A stretch of DNA of 64,000 nt from Xiphophorus maculatus. Lineage: Eukaryota; Chordata; Actinopteri; Cyprinodontiformes; Poeciliidae. The DNA lies in assembly GCF_002775205.1 (NCBI RefSeq), contig NC_036456.1, forward strand, positions 21,696,968 through 21,760,967. The letters are read 5' to 3'. The notes under the pieces are model-generated. The model was given only the letters and a program-made list of their open reading frames with translations, was not told where the DNA came from and did not search any database. Shown here piece by piece: positions 11,904-25,300 of the stretch; position 1 is the first letter of the stretch; each line of letters begins with the position of its first letter. Position numbers and translations under genes: made by a program.

Positions 11904-14110
11904 AAAAAAAAACAGTCTTAGTGACTGAACTGATCAGACCGATCAGAAATCAATCAGTTTTATCACTGATTCTGTTTTCTTGTCTGTTTGCTCTTTTCTA
12001 ACAACCTGTGTTATAAAACCACAAATTCATTTTGGTTTTCTGTCAAAATGACTGAATATTATTATCATTTTAACATTATGATGGTAGAAAATATTATAAA
12101 TGTTAAAATAATCAGACTGTTACTGTTGGATTGTTCCTTTAGAGCGCTGTTCTAGTTTGATAGAAAGGCCTTTAATAGACCGTTGCAGCGATGAGGTGAT
12201 TAGAGAAACGACTGATAAAGAAACAAACATATTTTAACTAAACATATTTAGTTAAAACATATTTTAACTAAAATATGTTTGTTAAAACATATTTTAACAA
12301 ACATATTTTAACTAAACATATTTTAACAAAATGCATATTAGCATGTAGCAAACTCCCTCCATTGAAGGACGACATTTACTGATCATTTCTAGGTTTGATA
12401 GAAATTAACCCTCTTAGCTTGAAGTAACGTTTATAACGTAAATAACTTTAGTTTCCTCATATAATTAAACAAATGAGCAATTTAATTCAAACATCTTTTA
12501 AACAAATATTTATTTACATCATAAAAATACCTTGTGTCTCTATGAAGTGTTTATATGTTAATGAATTTGAATCTGTTTTGTTCTTAAATCCCCTCATGGA
12601 GACTTACTAACATCTTCTGACAACCAGCCCAACTTATAATAACATTGACTAAGTTTGCTGTTGGTACACTTTACCTAAAAACCAAAAGAACATACTGACT
12701 ACACAACCATGCTCCAAGAGTTGCTCCCAACATGGTGAATTGTTTTGTTAGCTTTAAAATGATCTGCAGCTTTTGCTCCTTGGTCCTAATGATGCATCTG
12801 TTCACTAATGTTCACTAACTAATACAGTTCACTTCTAGTGGCTGATAAGGTTCCAATGCTAAAGCTATAAATGATCAATGCAAAACATCCGTATGGGTTA
12901 AAAAGATCATATCAGTCAGATTAAGGAAAATATCATCAAACTCAAAGCAATAAAACATATTATCTTCTCTAACAGGTAATTTCTCCTGTTCATGGATCCT
13001 GAACTGTATGAACAGAATGATTGAAATATATTATGAAATATTGAATTTGCAGAATCCTGGTACTATGAACATTAATGAACTTCTCTTCTTCTGCAGCTCC
13101 TGGATTAACAGGAACAACTGATGTTTGTCTGTAGGAAACAATTTCCCTGCAAAAAAAAGTTGTTTTTTTTACATTGTTGTTTTTAGAGCAGGCAAACGAT
13201 AGAGTACTTATTAAAATAAAAGTTGTTCATTTCCATTATATTGGTTTAAAATGTTTTATTGTACAGTGAGTCCAGGTTCAGCAGACGGCTGAAGGAATCT
13301 GACCTTCAAACTCAGAACCTGTTTTGCTCCAAGGCAAAACTTTATGGAGGTTAAATTTAGTCGGTTAAAGAAAGTCAGACTAAAACTAAAACTTCAGGAA
13401 TCCCTTCAGGTCGTCAAGTTTCTCGTTTGTTCAGATCTTGTTAGTCATTTATATAATATGATTACTAATTATTGATTCTTTTGTGTCTACATGCAATCTA
13501 ATCATTCAGTTCACAATTTAAGTTTTATTACCAGGATCAGTCAGATTAAGTTTAATAGCAGTGATGCTAAAGAGGCTAGCTTAGCTGCAGCTAAATGATT
13601 GAGCTTCAGTGATTGGATGTTTTCTTCTTCTGCAGCTCTGAGGCGGCGCTGCTTCACTACTGTTCTGTACGCCACCATGACAGAAGAAGAAGAAAAACTT
13701 TGATGCTGAAACTCCTGGAGACAGAAAATGTTGTTGATGTGAAACTGGATCCACTGACAACAGGAAGAAAACATCAGTTCTGTTACTCAGAGAGCTTTCT
13801 TTAATAAACTGGAAACATTAGAAAGTTGTTCATTCAGAACAATCTGATTTATGATTCTTACAATAAATTAATGCAGGAGAATAAAATCAACTCCAGAAAA
13901 ATGTTCACCTGTCCATCTGAATATGTTTGAGTTTTTTCTCTGTAAGCCTCATGAATGTATTTAATGTTTCATTCTCAGTTTTCAGTCTCATGTTTTCAGA
14001 AACTGTTTTTATTTGAAATGTCTGAATGTTAAAACCTCAGCAGCTCCATTGTTTCTCTGCAGCTTCAGCCTGTTGAACCTGCAGCTCTGCAGCTTGTTGC
14101 TAACAAACAT
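11904..14110. other. No gene seen; AT-rich tandem/palindromic patch
   Basis: The only structure is at about 12222-12335, where units such as AACATATTTTAACTAAA recur in both orientations and can form hairpins. Two strong 3' splice-site-like tracts (CTTCTTCTGCAG at about 13097 and 13636) precede short open stretches, but I could not join them to any gene. Confidence 0.45.
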
Positions 14111-14118
14111 GATGATCC

Positions 14119-14224
14119 TGTCTGTCTGTCTGTCTGTCTGCCTGTCTGTCTGTCTGCCTGTCTGTCTGTCTGTCTGCCTGTCTGTCTGCCTGCCTGTCTG
14201 TCTGCCTGCCTGTCTGTCTGTCTG
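14119..14224. repeat. (CTGT/CTGC)n microsatellite
   Basis: Tetranucleotide repeat of CTGT units with interspersed CTGC units. The Cys/Leu/Ser-rich and Gln/Thr/Asp-rich frames across it are artefacts. Confidence 0.9.
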
Positions 14225-14526
14225 CGGTAAAAACATTAAAGAGATTACCTTTATGTTTTTAATGCTTTTATGTAGAAATGCTTAGAAATAAATCTAATAA
14301 TGCGATAAACTGCAGTTAACGTTAAATTCAGTGTTTGTGCATTTATTGCATTACATTATTTCTAACTGGGTGTTTTAATGACCAGTACAAAGTAATTCTC
14401 AGAGATTGCTTGCACTGAAATCTTTAAAGAATGAAACATGGACATCATAAACCAAAAGAAAATTTTTTTTTATCAACGAGTCAGTAATAAACTAAAGAAA
14501 GAAGCAGAAGGAGGTCAAAAGACTGT

Positions 14527-14722
14527 TTGGCTGGGGCGTGCTGTGGTGGCGCAGGGGTTAAGCACAACCCACATATGGAGGCCTTGGTCCTCGACGCGGC
14601 TGTCGCGGGTTCGATTCCCGGCCTGGCGACCTTTGCCGCATGTCTTCCCCCTTCTCTCATTGCCCTCTTTCCTGTCAATTCACTGTCAAATTGAGGTCAC
14701 TAGAGCCAATTAAAAAAAAAAA
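14527..14722 (+). mobile_element. tRNA-derived SINE
   Basis: It starts with a tRNA-like head with A-box (GTGGCGCAGGGGTTAAGC) and B-box (GGTTCGATTCC) promoter elements of RNA polymerase III. It then has a body running GACCTTTGCCGCATGTCTTC and a terminal A run at 14711-14722. The cloverleaf is not intact, so it is not a tRNA gene. Confidence 0.7.
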
Positions 14723-15019
14723 GACTCTTTGGCTTCACTTCCCTTCTTGTCCGTCTGAAACTTTCTTTACTTTTTGCTCCACCAACATCATGAGTAACAC
14801 GTTAACAACCTCAAACCAGCAAAAAGCAAATAACTTCAATTATGCGTAAAATCTTTACAAAATTTAGTTTAGGCTTTTAAATCACCGGCCGCTAATTGTT
14901 AATGTCTTTGGAACGAATACTTAAACTCTTAGCTAAGATGCCTAAACTCATTTTAAAGACAAACTATTCAAATAGTGTGACCCATCTTATAATGTCCATA
15001 ACAAAAACCTTAAATGTAT

Positions 15020-16005
15020 CCATCTTCAGGTTCCTGAAGGACACGGCTCTGTCACAGGTTGGTCTTGGTTTTCACTTTAACCTGACGGACGAATCCTTTG
15101 CTGTCAGGAAAGTTTTAATTGACCTTTCCAAGAGGCCAGGAGTTTCTTGGTGAGGCGTCATCAACTATTAGCACCACATCACCAACATGCACGTTTCTTC
15201 CATCACTGTCGTTCTTGGAGTTGTCAGGTTTTCTTTACACCATCGTTTCCAGAAGACATCCAAAATATACCGGATCTGTCTCCATCTGCGATTACCATAC
15301 TGGTCATCTTAGTTGAAGACTCCAGGTGGCAGATCAGGTTGGACTTTGAGTAGAAGCAGATGATGAGGTGTCAGCACTTGTAAATCATTCAGACCCGAAG
15401 AAGCTGCTGTTCTGGGCCTCCTGTTGGTGACTGCTTCAGCCTCACACAGTAAAGTATGGAGCCCATCTTCATCCAACATCTGCTCCGTAACAGTGGTGTT
15501 CAGAACCGTTTCTCACGTCTGCAGCGTCTTCATCATCTTGCTTGTGTTCGACTCACTGATAGATTTCTTTAACTCCAACTCAGCTGATGGAAAGTTTGTT
15601 CTCCTGTCAGAAAGCAGCTCTTTAACTCGTCCTCTCCTGGCTGTAAATCTCCTTACAGCGTTGAGACAAGCATCTGTGTCGAGTGATGGTGCAACTTCTA
15701 AATGTGCTGCTCGTATAGCGAGACGTGGAAAAATGACCTCATATCTTTTGATTTGTCCTCTTCTCCTTTTCACCATCCAGCTGTGGATGTCAGGTTGGAC
15801 CCGACATTTTGGCAGGTCTGCCATCAGTTGGTTGCCAGGTGTACGATGTGATCTTCTGCTTAGCACACCTGGACCATGCAAAGATAGTCTGCTGGCTCAG
15901 ACAATCAGACGGAGACTTTCTGATGGCCCCGTTTGCTCCATGGATCCAGAATCTCTGACGTAATTCAGCCAACATGTGATTCCTCCCTGTGTGACCCGTC
16001 ATGTT
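15020..16005 (-). pseudogene. pol: BEL/Pao retrotransposon integrase remnant
   Basis: Minus-strand pieces in shifted frames match BEL/Pao integrases. At 16002-15790 there is the zinc-binding start (GHTGRNHMLAELRQRFWI). At 15881-15513 there is the core with KRYEVIFPRLAIRAAHLEVA and the LNAVRRFTARRGRVKELLSD block. At about 15190-15050 there is the C-terminal [20 protein letters not shown] region with an internal stop. The first catalytic Asp region and the RT and protease are absent. It is a dead fragment; orientation opposite to the SINEs around it. Confidence 0.75.
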
Positions 16006-16130
16006 ATGAACGTCTCCATCAGTCTAGTGACGTGGGAATCATGCTGCTTAGGATCATGTGGCAAAGCTGCCCGACTCACTGAGCTGCTAGTTACTGCTGA
16101 GAATGAAGGAGCAAAGACACGCCTCCTGGT

Positions 16131-16205
16131 TCTGATTGGCTGGTCTTGTTTCTGATTGGGTGGCCTTGTTTCTGATTGGGTGGTCTTGTTTCTGATTGGC
16201 TGGCT
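16131..16205. repeat. 20-bp tandem repeat with CCAAT-box cores
   Basis: Units of TGATTGG(C/G)TGGTCTTGTTTC are repeated nearly four times. Each carries ATTGG, an inverted CCAAT box. No gene start is evident nearby, so a regulatory role is only a possibility. Confidence 0.7.
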
Positions 16206-16533
16206 ATGCTTCAGGAGCAGCATATGTTTATAAATGGTATTAGGGGCACAAGGAAGAGGTGGGGGGACTTGATTTTCTCAGATTATCTCTCTCATTTTCT
16301 ACTTTCAATATGTAGTGAAATATTTAACAAATATGAACCTAAAAAATTACATACTGTAGCTTTAATGCTTATATTAAATGCCTCCTTACGATGATTGAGC
16401 AGGGGTAAATCCAGGTAGTTCTTAAAGAGGGCTAAAAGGGGGCCACTGATGATCTTGGGCTGTTACACCAAAATAAGGTTTAAAGTATAAAATATGTAAA
16501 AAAAAAAATGTTTAAAAAATACAAGTGCAGTGC

Positions 16534-16975
16534 ACAGTGGCGCTGTTGGTAGCTCTGTTGCCTTGCATCAAGAAGGTCCAGGTTCAATTCCCGGCTCATG
16601 GAACAACTTATCAACGACTTGGTAATAAACTAAAGAGAGAAGGAGACGGAGGTCAAACTCTGCATGGAGTTTGCATGTTCTCCCTGTGCATGGTGGGTTC
16701 TCTCAGGGTTCTCCGGCTTCCTCCCACAGCCCAAAAACATGTCAGGTTAATTGGTCTGTATAAATTCTCCCAAGGTGTGTGTGTGTGTGAGAAGGGGTGT
16801 GCATGGTTGTTGGTCCTGTCTGTCTGTGTGTTGCCCTGTGATGGACTGGCGACCTGTCCAGGTGACCCCACCTCTCACCTGTTCACAGCTGGTAATAGGC
16901 ACCAGCACCTCTCCTGATCCCGATGGCATAAGGGTGTAAGAAGATGGATGGATGGATGGATGGACGGATGGATGG
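16534..16975 (+). mobile_element. tRNA-derived SINE with (GGAT)n tail
   Basis: The head has GTGGCGCTGTTGGTAGC and GGTTCAATTCC (A and B boxes). The body has TGGAGTTTGCATGTTCTCCC, TTCTCCGGCTTCCTCCCACA and GATGGACTGGCGACCTGTCC, the typical order of common teleost SINEs. It ends in GATGGATGGATGG. About 55 bp after the head (16606-16655) resembles 14472-14522 just before the other SINE. Confidence 0.85.
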
Positions 16976-17559
16976 GTGGAGTGTAAAGCGTGAAAGTGCT
17001 CAGTGGTTCTTTACAGTGATGTTGAGCTGAACTCTTAATGCTGAACTGGTTCACCAGCCCTGATAAAAGCTTACAGCCTCGGCTAAATTCATGGAATAAT
17101 GATTTAACATTCTTTGACCTGCAGTTGGTTAAAATGCAGGACTGCAGCAATCTGCATTATCTCTGCATTATCTCTGCATTATCAGCTAATAAAAAGTTCA
17201 ACCGCAGTTTGCATAAACTCTAAAGGCACAAAACATTTCCAGATTTTCTGTGGTCAAAAGCTCCAAATTTTAGACTGGAAGTAAAAATTGTGAAAATTTT
17301 TCCAGTTTGTGTTTGAATAGAAGAGAAAGTGATGATGGAGAGGATGATGAAGATGATAATGCTCAGGAGGTTCAGGCTGGTCCTGGATCAGAGTTTTAAT
17401 GTTCAACCTGCTGCTGGTCTGACTGCAGCCATAAAAATTCCCACCATTTCTCTGCTCCTTAAACACATCAGTCCTCCAGATGTCTGTCCCAGGTTCTGTG
17501 TCCAAGTTGGACACCAGGCTGTTAGAGAAACAGGCTTCATACTACTCTGGATTCTTCTT

Positions 17560-19180
17560 CTCCCTCTGGACCCTCTGGACCCCATGAACGCTATGGACCC
17601 CATGGTCCCTATGATCCCTCTGGATCCTCTGGTCCCTTTGAATCCCATGGTCCTTATGGACCCCATGGTCCCTATGAACGCTGTGGTCTCTCTGGACCCT
17701 CTGGTTGGTCTGATCTGTCTGGTCCCTCTGGTTCCCCTGGACCCCATGGTCCCTTTGGACGCTGTGGTCCCTCTGGACCCTCTGGTCCCTTTGGACGCTG
17801 TGGTCCCTCTGGACCCTCTGGTTGGTCTGATCTGTCTGGTCCCTCTGGTTCCCCTGGACCCCATGGTCCCTTTGGACGCTGTGGTCCCTCTGGACCCCAT
17901 GGTCCCTTTGGACGCTGTGGTCCCTCTGGACCCCATGGTCCCTTTGGACGCTGTGGGACCACAGGTCTCTTTGGACCCCATGGTCCCTCTGGACCCCATG
18001 GTCCCTATGATCCCTCTGGATCCTCTGGTCCCTCTGGATCCCATGGTCCCTATGAATGCTGTGGTCCCTTTGGACCCTCTGGTTGGTCTGATCTGTCTGG
18101 TCCCTCTGGTCCCTTTGGACTTCATGGTCCTGATGGATGCCATGGTCCCTATGAACGCTGTGGTCCCTTTGGACCCCAGGGTCCCTCTGGACCACATGGT
18201 CCCTATGATCCCTCTGGATCCTCTGGTCCCTCTGGATCCCATGGTCCCTATGAATGCTGTGGTCCCTTTGGACCCTCTGGTTGGTCTGATCTGTCTGGTC
18301 CCTCTGGTCCCTTTGGACTTCATGGTCCTGATGGATGCCATGGTCCCTATGAACGCTGTGGTCCCTTTGGACCCCAGGGTCCCTTTGGATCCCATGGTCC
18401 CTTTGGACTCTGTGGTTCCTCTGGACCCTCTGGTTGGTCTGATCTGTCTGGACCCTCTGGACGTCATGGTCCCTATGTACGCTGTGGTCCCTTTGGACCC
18501 CAGGGTCCCTCTGGACCACATGGTCCCTATGATCCCTCTGGATCCTCTGGTCCCTTTGGATCCCATGGTCCCTTTGGAGCCCATGGTCCCTTTGGACTCT
18601 GTGGTTCCTCTGGACCCTCTGGTTGGTCTGATCTGTCTGGACCCTTTGGTCCTCATGGACGTCATGGTCCCTATGTAAGCTGTGGTCTCTTTGGACGCTC
18701 TGGTCCCTCTGGTTCTCCTGGTCCCTCTGGTCCGTCTGCTCCCTCTGGTCCATTTGGATCCCATGGTCCTTATGGACCCCATGGTCCTCATGGTCCCTAT
18801 GTAAGCTGTGGTCTCTTTGGACGCTGTGGTCCCTCTGGACCCTCTTATCCATCTGATCCGTCTGGTTCCCCTGGTCACTCTCATCACTCTGGACCCTACG
18901 AATGCTATGGTCCACCTGGCCCCTGTGGTCCGTCTGGTCCACATGGTCCCTGTGGTCCGTCTGGTCGCTTTTGTCCCTCTTGTCCGTCTGGTTCCCCTGG
19001 TCACTCTCATCACTCTGGACCCTATGAATGCTATGGTCCACCTGGTCCCTGTGGTCCATCTGGTCCACATGGTCCCTGTGGTCCGTCTGGTCGCTTTTGT
19101 CCCTCTTGCCCATCTGGTTCCTCTTGTCCGTCTGTTTTCTGTTGTCCGTCTGGTTCCTCTTGTCCGTCTGGTTTCTGTTT
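17560..19180. repeat. 1.6-kb minisatellite of 9-bp units with higher-order repeats
   Basis: Built from 9-bp units such as GGTCCCTCT, GGACCCTCT and GGTTGGTCT. Higher-order copies are visible: a block starting CCCTATGATCCCTCTGGATC recurs at about 18002, 18200 and 18524, the first two 198 bp (22 units) apart, and a 126-bp (14 units) block recurs at about 18857 and 18983. Because the unit is a multiple of three and lacks stops, several frames stay open for 1.3-1.7 kb on both strands. One minus frame reads Gly-Pro-X triplets with frequent breaks, resembling collagen. It lies just downstream of the last exon found for the V-set Ig gene. I see no exon boundaries that would make it coding. Confidence 0.85.
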
Positions 19181-19377
19181 AGTTCTAGGAAAACAAGGAA
19201 AAACATCCTCCGTTGGACAAACAGCAGCAGCTCTGAGGGTCACATCCTCTCTGTCTGTGTCTCCTGGTGGTGGACGACTCTCAGACTGAAGACGGTCCAG
19301 CAGGTTGAGGACGTGGACCAACCAGGGAGCAGAGACTCACCAAAGGCATTGTGGGTAATGCAGTTCTAGAGACTCAC

Positions 19378-22300
19378 CTGATTTCCAATGGCGCCAAAAA
19401 AAAAGTACAAGACCTGCAGCAACAACTTGAGCCAGAAGCAGTAGAACCAGTAGAACTGTGGCCCAGACTGGAAGTGGTTCTGTGGAGACAAATGAAGACG
19501 GATGAGTTATAATAACAGAATATTTTCATAATCAGATGATTTTTATAGAATAGAAGTACTTTATTCATCCCAGCAGGGAAATTACTTCGCAGTTACAGCA
19601 TAGAGACAAGACACAATAACAACTACCACTGAGTAGTAGTTGTAGATAAAATAAAAAATAAAATATAAAATGCTATAAATTGTAAAATATAAAATGCTGT
19701 TAATATAAAAAGCAACTTAGAGCAGTCCTTGCAAAGATTCAAAAAATGCAGATATGTATCTGTAAATATATGTACAGCAGTGTGCCACAGTGCAGCTGTG
19801 CAAAATCGGACTGATTAGTGCAGAACAATGATTTAGCTTTTATTGTACAGTGAGATGGCATGTGTCTATTAAATCTGAGCTTCATTAACAGACAGGAAAC
19901 CTGGTTGACTCAGAGTTTGACCACAAGAGATCTGATTGGTGGAGCCAAACCAGAACATGATCTGGATCAGTCCTAACTGCTTCTGATTGGTTGATATTGA
20001 TAGAAGGTCAGGATGAGGAGCTGATAGAACCAGAACCGGTTCTGGATCAATTCGTCTCCTTTACTGCATCGCTGTTTATGCTGATAACTGATTCCTCTCT
20101 CGTCTTCTGATTGGTCTAAATGCTGCTGCCGTCTTCTGATTGGTCCACTCAGACATGAGGACGTCTCTCCTGTCCTCCATCAGCTTCCTGTTCATCACAG
20201 AATTTATTTTAAATCTTCATGTCTCCTAAAAACCTCAAAGCTCCTCTGGTTCTTACAGCCGGACCTTCCTTTGGTCAGACCAGCTGCTGCTGGTTTGGAC
20301 CAGAACCAGGAGGAAACTACAGAACCAGGAGGAAACTACAGAACCAGGAGGAAACTACAGAACCAGAACCAGGAGGATCAGTGATTAGAACCAAATGATC
20401 CACCCGTCAGAATATTATTGATTCATCAGCTCTGGTCACTGGAGGTCAGGGGTCACGATGTCATCAGCATACCTGACCTTCCTAATAACGTATGGGCATC
20501 ATTAGATAAATAAAGGTAAAAGATTTAATACAATTTAATTAATCATAATTAATAGGAATTAATAATCATAGTTAAAGGTCATAATTAATCAAAATTGTTG
20601 AAATACATGACCTTTAACCTCTAGTCTGATCTGACTGAAGATCATCATCATCTGATCTGAGATCCAGAACAGGAAGCTGCTGGTTCTGACCCAGAGACAC
20701 TCCTCACCTGGAGGAGGAGGCGGAGTGGGCGGAGCAGGAGGAGGAAGAACATCCAGGTTGACGGTCAGGATGGTTTTCTTCTCACTGTTTGCGTGAACGA
20801 TTTGACACTCGAACATCCCGCTGTCGGTAATCGATGCGTTCTCCAGAATCAAAGACGCGTCTCCGTTGTACATCTGATTGGTCAGCAGATCCACCCGGTT
20901 CTTGAAGGACGGATGCTGGTTTGCTGGATCGATCTGCTTGTTTCTGTACAGCAGGACGTATCGTGACCCCAGATCCAGTCTCCTCCACTCTGCCACTGTC
21001 AGACGCCCCTTATCAGGATCTTTACATGGCAGAACGACTTCATGTCCAGCTGTAGCTGTGATGATGGTCTGACCTTTAGGAGGGGAAGCACAGAGCAGAG
21101 AGGTCAGAGGTCAAAGAGTGATCAGTGTAGGTCTGTGTGATGGAGGTCAGCTCCATCAATCTGAAGATTCATCCAACAGCAGAAACATCAAAAGACTGGA
21201 TCAGGGTCAAAGGTCATGGTCAGTATAAACATTCAGAAAAATAAAAACATTAATACATTACCATAAATTTAAATGACTAAAAATAAATATCAATCAAATT
21301 TTATTAGTATAGCACATTTCAGCAGCAAGACATTTCAAAGTGCTTTACATCATAACAAACACAGAAACACAAAGCAATATAGAATCAATAATCAAAACAC
21401 AGCATTAAGTCAAGTTCCATCAATAAATTTGTAATTGATTACATTTCAAATACAATTCTAAACAGGTGGGTTTTTAGTCTAGATTTAAAAGACGTCAGTG
21501 TTTCAGCTGTTTTACAGTTTTCTGGAAGTTTGTTCCAAATTTGTGGTGCATAGATGCTGAAAGCTGCTTCTCCTCGTTTGGTTCTGGTTCTGGGGATGCA
21601 GAGCAGAACCAGAACCAGAACCTGAGAGGTCTGGAAGGTTGATACAACAACAGCAGATCTTTAATGTATTGTGGTGCTAAGCCGTTCAGTGATTTATAAA
21701 CTAACAACAGTATTTTAAAGTCTATTCTTTGAGCTACAGGGAGCCAGTGGAGGGACTTTAAAACTGGTGTTATGTGCTCTATCTTCCTGGTTTTAGTCAG
21801 AACGCCAGCAGCAGCATTCTGGATCAGCTGCAGCTGTTTGATTGATTTGTTGGACAGACCTGTGAAGACGCTGTTGCAATAATCAATACGACTGAAGATG
21901 AAGGCATGGATGAGTTTCTCTAGATCTGGCTGAGACATTAGTCCTTTAATCCTGGAGATGTTCTTCAGGTGATAGAAGGCCGACTTTGTAACTGTCTTTA
22001 TGTGGCTCTGGAGGTTCAGGTCAGAGTCCATCACTACTCCCAGGTTTCGGGCTGATCGCTGGTTTTCAGTTGTAATAACTAAAGCTGTGCATTGACTCTA
22101 GATCTATAACTCTAGATCTATAACTCTAGATCTGTAACTCTAGATCTATGACTCTAGATCTATAACTCTAGATCTATAACTCTAGATCGTTCCTCTTTAG
22201 GTTCAAAAATAATAACTTCAGTTTTGTTTCTGTTCAGCTGGAGAAAGTTTTGGCACATCCACACATTTATCTGTTCTAAGCATCTGTTCAGTGATTGGAT

Positions 22301-25300
22301 GGGGTCAAAGGTCACCTGGTGACATCGTAATGTAGAGCTGTGTGTCATCTGCATAGTTATGGTAGCTAATATTATTTCCTGTTATAACCTGAGCTAGTGG
22401 GAGCATATAAATATTGAATAAAAGGGGTCCTAGGATTGAACCTTGGGGTACCCCACATGTGACCTTTGACCTCTTTGATGAAAAGTTTCCAATTGAAACA
22501 AAGAAATCCCTGTTCTTTATGTGGGATTCAATCCAGTTAAGCACTGGACCGGAGAGTCCGACCCAACTCTCCAGTCGATTCAGTAATATGTCATGGTCAA
22601 CAGTGTCAAAAGCTGCACTGAGGTCCAACAGAACCAGCACTGTGGTTCTGCCACAGTCTGTATTTATATGGATGTCATTGAACACTTTGACTAGGCCAGT
22701 CTCTGTGCTGTGGTAACCATGGAAACCAGACTGGAAGGAGTCAAAGCGGTTGGTTATCGTTAGGAAGCTAGTTAATTCTTTAAACAGCTTTTTCAATAAC
22801 TTTGCTGATGAATCAGAGGTCAGAGGTCAGAGGTCGGCCTGTAATTCTGCATTAGTGATTTGTCCAGATTGTTCTTTTTTATCAGTGGTTTAATTACTGC
22901 TGTTTTCAAAGCCTGGGGGAAAACGCCTGATGAGAGCGATGAGTTACTATCTGGATCAGATCAGTAGCAATAACAGGCAGGACTTTCTTAAAGAAATGTT
23001 CTAGAGTTATAGATCTAGAACATCCAGACAGCAGGAACTGGAGCTTAGTTGACTTATAATTTCCTGTAGGGTTTTATAATTAAGTAGTTGAAATTGGGTC
23101 ATTTTTCCTGTATTTGTTTTGTTTGGGCTCAGCATTGGTACTGACTTTATAGTGGATGTTCAGATTAATCCTCTGATTTTATTAATTTTCTCTGAAAAGA
23201 AGCTGAAAACTGGTTGCAGGCGGCAATACATTGGAATTCAGGCGGTAACGTCACAGGAGGGTTTGTGATTCTGTCAACTGTTGCAAATAAAGCTGGAGCA
23301 TTGTTAATGTTTTTGTTTATGACATCTGCAAAGAAAGCCTCTCTTGCATGTTTTAGTGTTAAATGATAGTTACGTAGTCTTTCTTTATAGATGTCACAAT
23401 GAACGTGGAGTTGAGTTTTACGCCATTTTCGTTCTGCCCTACGGCAGAGTTGTCTTGCAGATCTAACTGTTTGTGCATTTCTCCATGGAGATTTCTTTTT
23501 ATCAGACACAACCTTCATTTTAATGGAATCAATAATATCTGAGACTTTAGACTGAAAATCATTTACCAACTTATCTACATCATTACAGCTTAAGGGTGAG
23601 GAAGAAGAGTAGATTTGATTAAAAGTTTCTGCTGTGTTTTCAGTGAGAGAACGTTTTGTGATGGTTGCTGTTTGTCCAAGTGGGTAAAAAGATAAAGAAC
23701 TTTCAAAGATAACAGGAAGTGATGCGACAGGCGACATCAGTTACAGAGACATTGGAAATATTCACACCCTTACTGATAACCAGGTCCAGTGTGTGTCCTT
23801 GAGTGTGTGTTGCTTGTTTGACATGTTGTGTTAGACCAAAAGTCTCTAAAATATTAGCGAGCTTTTTTGCCCCTCTGTCTTGGGGGTTGTCAACATGAAT
23901 GTTGAAATCACCAACAATTATTAAACAATCATAATCAATACATATGAGAGATAGAAGCTCATTCAAGTCAGTAAAGAAATTTTCCACAAAAGTTGGAGTT
24001 TTGTATAAAGTTACTGTCAAAGTTCGTTTGTGGCCTTTAACCTCAATTCCAAGATACTCAAAAGAGGTGAAGTGACCCAAAGAGATTTTACTGCAATTTA
24101 TGGTATTCTTAAATATTGAAGCCACGCCTCCTCCTTTTTTGTGTTTTCTATTCTCACTGAAGAAATTGTTGTTAGGAGGCGCAGATTCAATTAGTACGAT
24201 CGATTCATTATTATCATTCAACCATGTTTCTGTCAGAAACATAACATGGATATTATGCTGAGTGATGAAATCATTAATTAATAGAGCTTTAGCACAGAGA
24301 GATCTGGGATTTTAAAGAGTTTAAGTGACTTGGAGGCCAGAAGTCACTAAAACTATGAATAAAAAATAATTGTGTTTATAATAAAAACTCTCTAGGATTA
24401 ATTTTTCTGCCTTCCTCTCAATAAGGAAAATGTTTGGATCAAAACATTTGATCCAAACATTTGATCAAAACAGCCATAAAAGCTTCATGAAAATCCAGCC
24501 ACCCAGTTATTAATATCTCACCTGTTTATTAAAGGAACTGAATAAATTAATAAAAAATCTGAAACTATCAAGCAGAGTTTCTGAGGCTCATTGAGGCTCT
24601 CAGCTGGATAATAAGAGTCACGATATTTAATTTCTCTTCAGGATGAATAAAAGATTCATTCAAAAGTCTACACACGTTGGCAGACTTCTGGGTATTTAAA
24701 CTTATTTACATTAATATGTATTTATGGAGGCAACAGGTGGACCAGCAGCTGCTCGGTTTCCCGCAAATTGGGATTTATAACGGAAAGGTGCTCAGCCACA
24801 TGCGTAAACACTGATTTATACATACAGATTTTTTGGGCTCTGCACTTTTCTAAATTTGCCCGTATGCCAAGTTTTAATGTGAAAACTGTGCCGTCTTTTA
24901 TGCATGAGGCCCCAGAGCAGTTCTGTACACCAGGAAACTGTCTGATGGATGAAAACAGTCCAGGTCATTTGGTAACTCTGTACTTCGAAAGGGAACATTC
25001 ATGTTCACTTGACTTGTGTTTCCTATGGAAGTCCATTTCTGCCACTCTGGTCATCATTAAGCAGTACTTCATTAGTAGTTTTACAGTTTCTGCAAGTTTT
25101 GGAAGAATCCCGTAATATCAAAAAGAAAGCCAAAGAACCATTTTTGGCGATGGAAAATAAGGCTCATTATTTTTTACTGCATTTAAAATGTAATTTAGTA
25201 GCATCAAAGGGAGGCCCTCTGTGTTTGAGAGAGTGAACTGATGCCATGTTACTATAGAGACAGATTTGTGAGGCAGCTGCACTGATACATACAACTTGTC

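Noticed and set aside
14527-14722. A functional tRNA gene
   Set aside because: A and B boxes are present but the stems of a cloverleaf are not, and a SINE body and A tail follow.
17329-19206. Reading frames of 449, 555 and 554 codons across the 9-bp repeat
   Set aside because: They are open only because the repeat unit is a multiple of three without stop codons; they overlap on both strands and have no splice or start context.
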